A stretch of 64,000 nucleotides of DNA from Escallonia rubra (Eukaryota > Streptophyta > Magnoliopsida > Escalloniales > Escalloniaceae): contig JAVXUO010000730.1 in NCBI GenBank assembly GCA_033065855.1, forward strand, positions 38,934 through 102,933, in the 5' to 3' direction. The notes beneath the pieces are model-generated. The model saw only the letters and a program-made list of their open reading frames with translations. It was not told the origin of the DNA and made no database searches. Below, piece after piece: positions 24,060 to 36,900 of this stretch (position 1 is its first letter; each line of letters opens with the position of its first letter). A program made the translations under genes and the position numbers.

Positions 24060-25509
24060 TTTCTTTCTTTATCCCGTTCTTGCAATCCTGCAGTAATTTA
24101 GAGATAATTTTTATGCAACAGGAAGTAAAAGGTTTAGCTGCTTGATTAACTTGCGAGAAAGTTCCCCAGGATAATGTACATATCGTACAATGTTTCTAAG
24201 CTTGAGTGGAGGGTTGCCTACGCAGGCATTCGAGCTCATGAGTTTCTTCTGCATTTTGTGAATAACTGTCACTATGCAACATACAAAGAAGAACCAACTC
24301 ATAATTTTGCTTCAAACCAGCGAGACCAACGTGTTGAAGAATTCTAAGCTTCAACGACTAATGAACATTAAAGTACCTCGGTTGGCAGGGAAAGCTATCC
24401 ATATGGCTTTTCGTTAACTTCCACAACAGCATCAGCAGTGACCCACATAATGGTAGTGGATAGCTCTAAGCTAACATGTTCAAAGGCTTGATATGGAATA
24501 GATCTACTTAACAATATCAGACACTGACCAACATAATGGTAATGGACTTGATATAAAATAGATGTACATCATTTTTCTGCAAAATCCACACTTTTTTGTC
24601 ACTAAAAGAGGCAGCATACCAGGCATGTCATTATGATACGAAAATGCAATCATTCTTCACTAGATTTTGGTGAAAAAACATACCGGTTAAAGTTATGAGA
24701 CATCTTCTTCCTTGTTGGTAGTTTTAGATGCCAGATTGATATCACTAAAGCTTGAGCCAAAATGTATTCTATGTCTTCAGTTACTTATCAATACAGTTCT
24801 CATTGTCTTGAGTTGTAGGCTAGTTTGAAATTTTTTAAAGTTTTGAACTCATTCTCCTTTTTTCTTTTCTGAAAAGTAAACCTATTACACTTTGCTAAAG
24901 TATTTGATAGAGAGTTATCAAATCGCATTGCATTGCATGGTCCATTAGATAGCAATTCAATTGAGCTTTTATTTTTGGCAATGAATACAAACCTTTCGTC
25001 TGCAACTCCTGAGGGTGCCATGCGAGGTCATTTAGCAAATAAAGCAGATGGGTACCTCTTATAGGCCCAATGATGAGAGTGTCTACCTCTTAGTTTTGGC
25101 AAGTCCAAGTCAATTTCACCCTACGCAGACTACATGTTTTTGAAATCCAAGGCAAGTGTCACTAGTGCATTATTTGAAATTTTCCAATCTTGCAATCCTG
25201 CCATCGTTTAGGGGTATCTCAATGCAACAAGAAATATTTGATTGAGTTGTGAGAAAGTTTCCCAAGAAAATATACATATCATACAATGTTTCTTAACTTG
25301 GGTTGCCAATGTAGGCATTAGAGGTCACGAGTTTCTTGATCACCGTCTTGAGAATAACTGTTACAGTGCTACATAGAAAGAAGAACCAACATGTAATTTT
25401 GTTTCAGACAAGCACGGGTTCAACGTGTCGAACAATTCTGAGCTTTAACTTACCTTAATCGACTACTCACCAACAGTAAAGTCCCTTAGTTGGCGGAGGA
25501 TAGCTCCTA
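24060..25509 (-). repeat. Duplicated 3'-flank modules downstream of gene A
   Basis: The module at about 24060-24440 (with AAAGAAGAACCAACTCATAA) recurs at 25190-25500, 42245-42540 and 52330-52580. The stretch at 24620-25170 recurs at 51890-52330. Genes A and B each have one such module directly after the stop codon, so the extra copy at 24060 marks the 3' end of another, lost array unit. No open frame is conserved across the copies, arguing for 3'-UTR or downstream sequence. Confidence 0.65.
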
Positions 25510-28500
25510 TCACTCTTTTGCTATGGAAAATGAAGATCGACTATGTAGAGATCCTTCAAATGTGGAGGAAGTAAACTGGGCAGACGTAGAGGAAGAGTCA
25601 TTGGGTGCTGCATCAGATGACTGAACAAAGGCTTCAATTTCAATTGAGTTATCGGGTCGCATCACATTATGTTTGTCTCTCAGGGATTGAAACATCAAGT
25701 CATCACCATAGATACGAGGATCCATGTTTAATTCCTGAACGCTGATATGACCTTGAAGCATGCCCACTACTGCAGACATTATGGGCCTAAGCGCGGGAGA
25801 CGGAGTAGTGCATAGCAGAGCAACCTTGATCATTCTTATTGCCTCCTCTTGGTTGAAACTTGAACCCAGTCTTGGATCTATTAGTTCCATCAAACTTCCT
25901 TTTCGTTGTAGAACAAAAGCCTGAAACAAAATAGACCATGAGACATGCTAACCTCCACAACAGTATCAGACACTCACCACCATAATGGTAATGGATATCA
26001 CTAAAAAAAGGCTAAAATGCTAAAAGGCAGGCGTTCTTACCCAATCGAGAAGACAAACATACTCCTCTCCGGGACGATATTTCACGTTGTTCATTCCAGC
26101 AACTATCTCCAGTGCAACCACCCCAAAACTGTAGACGTCTGCTTTGTAGGTTAAGTAACCCCACAGTGCATATTCTGGTGCCATGTAACCTCTGCAGAAA
26201 TGGTTCCACAAAGCCGAAGTAACCATGTGTTAGCCTTATTTTTCTTTTGAATGAGCAACTTTTAATTAAGCAATAAGATTTAAGAATCTACTGGGAGAAG
26301 GAAGAAAATGACATCTTACACTGTTCCAGCAACTCTAGTGCTAATGTGGGTATTTTCCTCATCATCAAGCTTGGCCAAACCGAAATCTGATATCTTTGCC
26401 TTAAGATCACTATCAAGCAGTACATTGGTGGCTTTGATGTCTCTATGAACAATTTTTAGAGGAGATTCCTCATGCAGATACACCAACCCTTTTGCTATGC
26501 CAATACAAATTTTTTGTCTGGTAGGCCAATCCAAATATGAAGGGGATCCCTCTTGACCTGATATTTTCAAAATTAGCACAACCAAATCTATAATCTATAA
26601 TCTATAATATATAAATATATAAAAGCATGTATGGGCATAAATGGTTCTTTTCTTTCCTTAAGATGCACTTTTCAAGTAAAAATCTTTTTACAAGATTAGG
26701 AGTGATTAGGTGTGTTTTTTTACTTAAAACATTTTATTCCATTAAATACCCTTTTTGAATTAGAGACTTATTAAAAAACGAGAGTGGTTTTGACGTCTCA
26801 TAGGATATCAAGCCTCTTTCCTTAAAATACCCTTATTCGATTATATGTTTTTTTAGAGTTAAGAGTTGTTTTGACTTTTGACTTAAAACTATTTTTTAAT
26901 TAAATACACAAGATTAGGGGTGTTTTTTACTTAATTTTTTTTCCAGTAAATACCTTTTTGAATTAGAGAGTCATTAAAAAATGAAGGTGTTTTTTTACTT
27001 CTCATAGGATATCAAGTCTCTTTCCTTAAAATACCCTTATTGGAATATATGTTTTTTTTTAGAGTTAAGGGTTGTTTTGAGTTTTGACTTAAAACTTCTT
27101 TTTTAATTAAATTCACAAGATGAGGAGTGATTAGGTGTTTTTTTACTTAAAACATTTTATTCTTTTAAATACCCTTTTTGAATTAGAGAGTTATTAAAAA
27201 ATGAGGGGGATTTTGACGTCTCATAGGATATCAAGTCTCTTTCCTTAAAATACCCTTATTGGAATTTTTTTTTTTTTAGAGTTAAGGGGACTTAAAACTT
27301 TTTTGTCGACTAAATACCCTTTTTGAAAAAGTGTTCTACTAAAAAATAAGGGTGTTTTTAATTTCTCTAGAAAATGAAGCCACTTTTATTAAAAATACCC
27401 TTATTGGAATATATATGTTTTTATTAGAGATAAATGTTTATTTTGACTTTTGTGAAGGAAAAAAAAAGAAAAAACCCTTATGAAAATCTTATAAAATCAC
27501 ATGTTCTTTCCTGCATGCTCCCTGATTATTAAAATGTTCCTATCTAAACCTACCCCCCTCTATCCACATCAAAACTAAGCTACCATATGTTTCCATCAAA
27601 TTCAAAAAAAAAAAAAAAAAACTTGCAGAGTATAGAGTTTTTTATAGTCTTTTGGGAGAAATCTAATATACCGATACTAAATTGATTTTTTCTGCAGAAC
27701 TTTGATCTTTTCAAAACTTACATTTCAATTGTATATTGATGCGTATTCTACATATATCTCAATACAAGAATATTAGTACATTGAAGTTATTATAAACCTG
27801 AGGTTTAATTATGGACATATTGGTGCAAGGAAGTTATCCTAAAATTTGAGTTTTTTTAAAAAAATTAAATGCATATGTAATCCTAACTGGAGTTAAATGA
27901 TCGACTAATCATTTTTTCCCTTAAGATACTCTTTCTAAATTAAAATCTTCATCAAAATACCCTTTTTGAATTAGAGAGTTATTAAAAAATGAGGGTATTT
28001 TTTACTTCTCATAGGATTTTTTTTTTTTTGGTAATAGGTCCTTTTATTACCTTGAAAGCTCAATATACAATTTTCCATTTTGTAGATTCTTTTCTCAACA
28101 GATTAATACAAGGAAAATACACAAAATCAATTTTGCAGAATTGTAATAGGAATCTTCCAATTGGAGCAGAGTTGTTGGTTATCCATTGATGGTTTTATTT
28201 TTTTCCAACTCAGAACCCTACAGAGGATCCAATGCTCAATGACAGCAATAATCCCATCAACCTCCTTTTGTTGGCTTGCAAATATCCTTTGATTCCTTTC
28301 TTGCCATATCGCATAGACTGTTACAACCATCACTAACTTGCTCAAGGAAGCTCTGAAACTACTACCTCTGAATTACTTCTCATAGGATAGGATATCAAGC
28401 CTCTTTCCTTAAAATACCCTTAATGGAATATATGTTTTTCTTAGAATTAGGGGTTGTTTTGACTTTTGACTTAATTTTTTTTAATTAAATTCACAAGATT

Positions 28501-30910
28501 AGGAGTGATTAGGTGTGTTTTTTTTACTTAAAATATTTTATTCCAGTAAATACCCTTTTTGTAATACCCCAAATAATATGTAGCTAATTATTTTAATTAT
28601 TGGGCTACTTTTGAAATTTTAATAATATTTTGGAATTCCTTTTGAAGAAGTAACATATCTTTAGGGGCCTTTGGAGTAATTTACCAAGTTTTGAGAAATA
28701 AAAAGACTGGTTAGTTTATGTTTTATCGTTAAATTGAGTCTGATCTTTTAGAGAGAGAAAAAGAAAGAGAAAATTAGGGCTTGAGGATTTCAACCTTCTA
28801 CTCACAATTGGTTTGATACTTTCGGAAGGTTACACAACTTTGCGAATCTTGTAGCGTGATTTGAGGTAAGGGTTTCATGTACAAATTCGCTTCGTTATCG
28901 TTATTCTATTGATCAATTTTGTTGCTTTGATTCTAAATCGGAGAAAATTTGTCTTTCATCAAAATTATAATTTATACGTTCGTTTTTGTATCACGTGGGA
29001 ACACCCGTTCTAAAATTTTTATGCCTCCGTCGTTGTGATATCTGCTGTTTCGTATTTGCGGGTTGACGCTTCTGTTTGACTGCTGCTTTTGTGTTTTCAA
29101 TCCGGCCGTACCAGTGCCAGTGTTTCTCTTACCGGTTATTGTGCATGGGTACAGGTGCAGTACCATTAACATTTACCACCAATCATTGTCGATCATTACA
29201 AATGAAAATTGTTTAAAGTAATTGAAAGGATTTTTCAGGAGAAAAATGGCCGTGCAATTTGAGAAGTGGCCTTGCCACGTGTCAATTTTGAAGTGGTGCA
29301 CATAATTTATTAACTTTTTGCCTATATATCGTTATTTAGAAATTCTGGAACCGCACGAAACTCGGATTTAAGTTATTCAACTTCTGTTGTATTCGTTCTT
29401 TTGTCCTCTTCGATTTCAGTCTAATATCGAGTATTTTCAGAAATCGTTAACTTATTGTACTTGAAATAGTAAGTTTTGATGTTTTGCAATTTATGCGTTT
29501 GAGATATTTTGAAGTCCATTGGACCCCTTTGAATTGAACTAATATTAGAACCTTCACGTACTTAGGTTAACGTGTCGCCCTGACATGATATGGCAATTGC
29601 TATCGGTATGCAACTTTGAACTTAGAACCTTCGCGTGCTTAGGTTAACGTGCTTTACAGTCACATATTACGTGAATGTATCGTATTTAATAATTAGTTCA
29701 ATTTTTCGACTGTGTTCATTTGACTTTGACTTTGATTTGATATTTGACAGATTGGAATATTCCGAAATGAGATTATTGGTCGTGCTTAGATTTTGCAATC
29801 GTCTTTGCACTTTCGTTTTCATATGCTTTGTTTGGACTTAACTATACATTATTGGATACCAGCGTTGTACTCTGTGGGTGTGTGCGTGTAATCTTTACTG
29901 GGCTTTGTGCTCACCCCCTTTCTCTCCCCATTTCAGGTAATTAAGCCGAGACATCAGTAGAGGAGTTATCTATAAGCACGAGTCAGAGTTGTTCTTTAAT
30001 TGTAGACTCTTTTTAGTTACTTGAAAATGAGAACTTATAATAGTTTGATTAAGTAGCTTTTGGTAACCCCAATGTTTGGGAAGTGACTATTGTTATTAGA
30101 TTTCCGCTGCATTTATTAGACTTTGAGGATAAATACAAATGCTTTTGATTTGGGATACATTTAGAGCTCTGATTATCATTTTGAGGTTATGTTCTTGGTA
30201 AAATTCTTTGGATATTATATTTCTGATAAGCAGGAATATTTTGAAATAGTATGTGTAGGTCCGCCTCCGGGTCGGGGCGTGACACTTTTTGAATTAGAGA
30301 GTTATTAAAAAATGAGGGGGTTTTCGGCTTCTCAGAGGATATTAAGCCTCTTTCCTTAAAATGCCCTTGTTGGAATATATGTTTTTTGTTAGAGTTAAGG
30401 GTTGTTTTGATTTTTGACTTAAAACTTTTTTGTCGATTAAATACCCTTTTTGAAAAAATGTGCTACTAAAAAATATGGGTGTTTTAACTTCTCTAGAAAA
30501 TGAAGCTACTTTTCTTAAAATACCCTTATTGGAATATATGTTTTATTAGAGATAAGTCTTTATTTTGACTTTTATGAAAACAAAACAAAAAAGAAAAAAC
30601 CCTTATGAAAATCTTATAAAATCACCCGTTCACTCCTGCATACTCCCTGATTACTAAAATGTTCCTATCCAAACTTACCCCGTCTATCCACATTAAAACT
30701 AAACTACCATAAAGCTACTACATCTTTCCATCAAATTCGAAAAGAAAAGAAAGAAATGAAAAAGAAAACAACTTGTAGAGTATAGAGGTTTTTTATAGTC
30801 TTTTGGGATAAATCTAATATACCTATACTAAATTGATTTTTTCTGTCGGAACTTCGATCTTTTAAAAACTTACATTTCAATTGTATATTCACGCGTATTC
30901 TACAGATTTG

Positions 30911-30975
<65 letters not shown>

Positions 30976-33900
30976 TGAAGTTTAATTATGGACATATTGG
31001 TGCAAGGAAGTTATCGTAAAATTGGAGTTTTTTAAAATTTTCTAAATACATATGTAATCCTGACTGGAGTTAAATGACTAATCATTTTTTTCCCTTAATA
31101 CACTATCTATAAATTAAAATCTTCATAAAAGGTTAGTGCTGATTAGTGGTGTTTTTCACTTGCAACTTTTTTCCATTAAATACTCATTTTGAATTAATGT
31201 GTTATTTTGACTTCTCTTAGGATATCAAGCCACTTCCCATAAAATTTCCTTAATTATTAGAATATATGCTTTTGTTAGAATTTAGTGGTTGTTTAGACTT
31301 TTGTTAAGAAAAAGAGGGAAAAACCCTATGAAAATCTTATAAAATCACCCTTGAACCCCTGCAAACTCTCTAATTACTAAAAAAATTTCAATCAAAACCT
31401 ATCGCCTTCATTCACGTAAAAAAAAACCTTAGAACTACTACATTTTCCATCAATTTGATCAAGAAAACAAATTGCAGAGAACAAAGATATTAGTACATTG
31501 AAACTCTCATAAAACTAAAGTTTAATTCCAGATTTTGAATATGGACATATTAGTGTATCGTTTAATAAGTCCTTTTAGAAACTTTTAAATGCATAAGAAT
31601 CGCTAGATCGTAAGATTCTGCTTTTAAATATAATTTGAGTTCATGGCAAGTACATAATCCTATGTTTGTATTTGAGTTATTGAAATATCCCTATTTGTAG
31701 GACAACATATTCTTCATATCGGTATTGTTTTTATATGATCCACTGTAGTTCAGATATTGTTTTTATATGTTTGAAAACTCTCAAGTTCTGATATGTAAGG
31801 GCTTAAATGAGTAAGTTTTTGTTTTTCTTGAAATACTCTTTTTAAGTTTGCTAATGCGTCTTTTAGTGACAATAGAATATGAATATAAATAGAAAGGGTG
31901 AGGATCTGGCACATCGTACAAAATAATATTAAGAGATTAAATGGCTAAATATTTTTTGCTTAAAATATCCATTTTGAATATATAAGATTTATAAAGATTA
32001 AGGGTATTTTTGAATTTTAAAAAGACGAGGCTAATTACAATATTTTTGGCTTAATTTAAACAATCTACTGCTAGAAGAGGTTATAAGTTCTTTAATGCAT
32101 CTTTTATTAATTTACAAAGATTGAATAAATATAACCAAAACAAGTGTGGATATGGGGCCACTGTATAAAAGTGATTCCAAGGGGAGTGCTGAAGATGTTA
32201 AAAATTCACTTATGTATCTTTTAGTGACGAAAGAATTGAATTCAACCAACACGGGATTGGATTTAATTCAATCGTGTATATATATGTGATGCTAAGTCTC
32301 TGTTCAACTTTTGAAAAAAACCTACCTAAACCTAACCTTGATACCACCATCAAAATCAATAAAATGAACACATTAATTTTGACTACTTATTAGAGAACCG
32401 TTCCTAAGTCTAGGTATTATATTATGCTCTTTATTTATATACAATATTTTTTTTGAAGATGGATCGGTTATTGCGTCTACTAACTTTATTGCATATGACT
32501 GCAAATTTAAACTTTACAAGTATAGATACAAGTCAGAATATCTACAAGTTGGACTAAGCCTTCCTTTTTTTTTTTTAACTTTTATCATGAATCTATGTAT
32601 TATTTTATGTTTGGTAGTACAGTGGGTTGTTGTTGTTTTCTTAACTCTTAAAACTTTATGCAAGAAGTAATATTTTTTTTCTTTATTAATTTGATGATAC
32701 TGGTCTTATTATCTGATAAATGATTTGGGTTAGAAATTATTCTTGATGAACTTTTTTGGTATTATATTTATATTATTAATCTAATGCACATATATGTATA
32801 TAAGGTGAAAAAACTTAGGTTTTTGGACATTATTGAAATTACTTCGTTCATTACCGTTATCTCATACGAACTTCACACATTTATTTAATAGTATACATTT
32901 TTCGGGTTTGAGAGTAAAACTATATTTCGTGTAATGAATTTTCTATACTTTCGAGTATTTGATCACCAGCTAACAACTGATTTACTTATTATGGTTTAAC
33001 TATACTAGTATTACTAAATGTAACAAGAAATGAACAGATTAGCAGTTTGTGGAAAACTATCATTTTGTGGAAAATTATCATTTTGTTTCTTACTAAATTT
33101 GATTAAGCTAATGTAATTAATCACTTAAAACATTGACTTACCGAATAGAGCATGGGCGATGCTGTTATTTTCCATGTACTCGTACACCAACAGTAAGTGC
33201 TTGCCTTCTATACAGCATCCGTACAACCTTACAAGATTTGGGTGTTGTAAACCAGAAATCATGCCTATTTCATTGACAAATTCGCGACTTCCTTGCTTTG
33301 ATTTCGGAGAAAGTTGCTTAACAGCAATTACTGTGCCATCTAGCAATAGACCCTGTCATTGAAACAGAAGTGGTGGATTTAAGTAAACCTCTTATTGCTG
33401 AAGTCTTATCTTCAAATTTCATAATCACATGAACACCAATTCAGTGCAAAAAATACAGCAAAAGAAAAACGAAGAAAAGCAAAATGAAATTAGTTGCTAA
33501 ATACCTTGTAGACAGAACCAAAACCACCTTCTCCGAGCTTATTTGCAGCGTCGAAGTTGTTTGTAGCAGCTTTAATCTGCCTATATGTGAATAACCCAGT
33601 TTGCAAATCTAAGCCTCTCAGATCTGTAGAAGAATAAGTTAAGCTTATGAAGTGCTTCTTACAGTTTATGAAGCAATAACTGCATCTTAATCTGTCTTAG
33701 GTCTTGCTCTTTCTCTAAAGTAATTTCCTCTTGAGCAATGAGAACTTGGAAATTGTGAAGTCCCTAAGACGGTGATTTTATTTACTTGACAATGTGAGAA
33801 TTGAACTGCTATAGTACTATAAGATGCGTTTATCAAGCATGGTCATAATACATCATACTGCAATTCATGTTCCCACAGTGAAACATATAAAATTTTCGTA

Positions 33901-36900
33901 CTTCCTTGCGAATCAAACTTTATTGATACGATAAAGTTACAAAACCTTTTTCCCTTGATCTTCTGCCTCCTAAATATCCATTCCACCAAGCAATACCAAT
34001 GAGGGAGAGAATGAGGCATAACCCTGAAGCCAAAACTCCAACAGCAATGATTATCTTCTTTGTTCTATTTTTTTTTGGTACAAGCTTCTTTGTTCTATTG
34101 TCAGGAGGCTTGAAATCTAGACAAGAGCAAAACAGATGCACAACGATGTCAAATGATTTTAGTACATAATATTATATCGAACTATTCTTGTTGGATATTA
34201 AGGATAAAAACCAGAAATGATCAGAGACTGATGTCAGCAAGGACACATGTAGAGTTAAAACAGGGAAGGACTAACCAGCCTCTATTGAAATAGCAGATAC
34301 CAGAGAGCCATAAATTCCTCTAACCGGGAGAGCAGTTGTCCCTTTCCCTGTGTACTGAAAGCGGATTTCTAAGATTGTATCACTCACAACTGCTTTAAAT
34401 ATTCTTTTCACGGCCTTATCAACCCCCTGTGCTTCATTTCTGATATCAAAGTCCTTCAGTTTCTGTTCGGCCTGTCAAAAGCTATTGCATTGCAATCATA
34501 GAGATTTATACTTTTTCCCTCCCCAAAAAATTAAGTTTTTAACTCTTTTGACTTCTCAAGTAAATTTCAAAGATATATTTCTAGTCTTCTAAACACGAAA
34601 GATGTCAAAAGCGTCTCTTTTATAAAGAGACGGAGATAATACTACGTACTAAAAGATGTACTAGATAATGTTTTAGGCTACCTGTATATAAACATCAAAG
34701 ACTCGTCTTCCAAGGCTTTGATAAGATCGATTGTCTCTTAAAATTATCTCCGCAAAGTAAAGCGTGACTGTATAGTCTCCATTCGCTAAGCAACGGGCAT
34801 AATAAGTGAGAGATAAGGGAAAGAGCCGAGCTGTTGTGTACAATTCAGAGTCGTTCATCCTTAGAACAGATACATTATTTGCTGTGTAGTCATCTAATGT
34901 ATTATTACGGTCCCAAAATAGTCCGGTGCTACTGGTACCCCAGTTTTCTTCTGGGGAAGAAACAAATTTTGCTGAACCTGCTGACTTTTGATCAGCTTCA
35001 TATACTGTGTTTCCAATGACAGTCCTCTTTCCACCGCAATTAATGTGCAATGCGTACCAACCTATGAAAAAGGAAAACATAAGAATTGTTGATAAACAAT
35101 ATAAGTGGTAGAAGAAGAGAACGGGAAGCCCTTTGTTACATCCCTGAAAAAATAGTCCATTCCACATTTTTCAGAGGTAGGATTCCAAATTCAATGCTTA
35201 AATGTTTGCCGGCATATTTGGTTTCCCCTTTGTTCATCGTCACAGTGATAGTTTATTTGCTTGATACCTCATCATTCCAATGTGATACCTCATCGCGTTA
35301 TGTTTCCAATATCTAAAATGTTTCCAAAATATTTCCAACACTAACACTGAGCATTTTGGAGGTCCGATTTCGTTAGTCTATTTTCCCATAAACTTGAACT
35401 GACTCTTGATCATTTTTGCTATTAACATCCGCCAATACTATTACGAGAAGCTTCTTCTTTAGTTAAAACAAATTAACTTGATATGTTGCATGTACAGTGT
35501 TACAAAAATTGAGACCTATCATACATATAAGTATTAAAAGTCTCTATCTTTCGTCAACTTTTTCGCTTACGATTATATTCTTTATAGCAGTAAGGTTTAA
35601 CACATACTATGTGATGTGCAGAACTATTTCTTTGAAGATGATATCAAATTAGCTGACAAGAATAAAGAGGTATGCAAGTATTTCTTAACACATACTATAT
35701 TATCCAAAATTTGCATATTCATCTTCATTAGTTTCAATCACGTTAGTGGGAACAACATCGGTAGCTAAAAAAAAGTATCAAATAAAGAAATTCAAAAATT
35801 AAAAAAGCCTTAAAATGATGATAATGCATATGTTATATTAAGCACCCTCAATACCAAAGTTCTAGGGAAAAAATTTGAAAGGAAGAATAGAGTTAGATAA
35901 TACTTTTTTTTTCTAGGAAGAATCATAAGTGTAATTTATATGGTCCCGTCGGTATAGAAATTTGAGCTTAGGACCTTGAGGTTATTCCTCAAGCCTCTTT
36001 GGCACTTTATGTGGCCCGTTTAATAATTAGTTTTCCACCTCTTTCATTAGAGTTGAAGAATTAGTAGCCAATTCATTTTCATGACATCATCTAAAATTGT
36101 TAGTTGAGAGTTTAAATTAACTTATCTTTGTGGCTTGCTTTAATTTGTTTTTCCTTTTTTAATTATAAGAAAGGCATTTTTTATTTAATCCTGTACATTT
36201 TGCACGGATCCATTAACTAGTACTGTTTTAAATAGTGTTCACCATTGGAGAAAAAACATTTCTCATTATCCTCTTTCTTTCTTTTTTTGGGAGGGGAGGG
36301 GGGGGAGGACAGGTAGACAATTTTACGACATAAAATCAACATAAGCATGTGCTGGTTTTTAAAGTTATTTGCTTACCCCTTGAACAAGGACTCGGGCACT
36401 TGGCAAGTACTCTGGATTAAATCATACAGAAAAAAGGATAATTAAGCAAAGTGTCTATGCAGTAAACTAAACCAAGGTTTTAACCAATTAATTGTCACTA
36501 AAAGAAGATTTTATCTTACGAGTTGTTCCCTCCAGAAAAGCTTCTGTACAAATTTCTGATGAAACCACATAAGGCAACTTTTAGTTGAGCTTAAACTCGA
36601 ATCTAAGATAGAAGAGGACATGATGCACAAGGGGCTTACAACGTTTCTCGACATTCCAATGGCACAGTGCTTTCCAAAAAATTGTTGTAAGAAAGATCTA
36701 TTGCACTGCACGCAAGCATTCAAGTTTAACCATACTTAGTTAGACTACATATGTGAAGAATATCATGTGACTTCTGTCAAACAAGAAATGCAAATGGGCA
36801 AGTATGGAAGATTTAAGTCCAAGAGATATTTGAGACATTTGTAAGCAATAAAAATAGGAACAGTTGTATAGGGTTCGGGGAATTTGGACTAACAAGCATC

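Larger units (their letters stand above)
26587..33008 (+). mobile_element. Helitron-like insertion in intron 21 of gene A, 6.4 kb
   Basis: In gene B the same intron is 151 bp and reads ...CAACCAGATCTTTTTAAATG... In gene A it reads CAACCAAA, then TC (26587) through 6422 bp to CTAG (33005-33008), then TATTACTAAATGTAACAAG. The insertion therefore begins TC, ends CTAG, lies between A and T and makes no target duplication, matching Helitron rules. A hairpin before CTAG is not obvious. No Rep/helicase frame exists; the body is AT-rich diverged direct repeats shared, inverted, with 6612-9257. A LINE fragment and a solo LTR inserted into it later. The intron splice sites remain intact. Confidence 0.75.

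Noticed and set aside
24111..24302. 63-codon minus-strand frame in the 3'-flank module
   Set aside because: The frame is not kept in the other three copies of the module (25190, 42245, 52330), so it is not a conserved exon.
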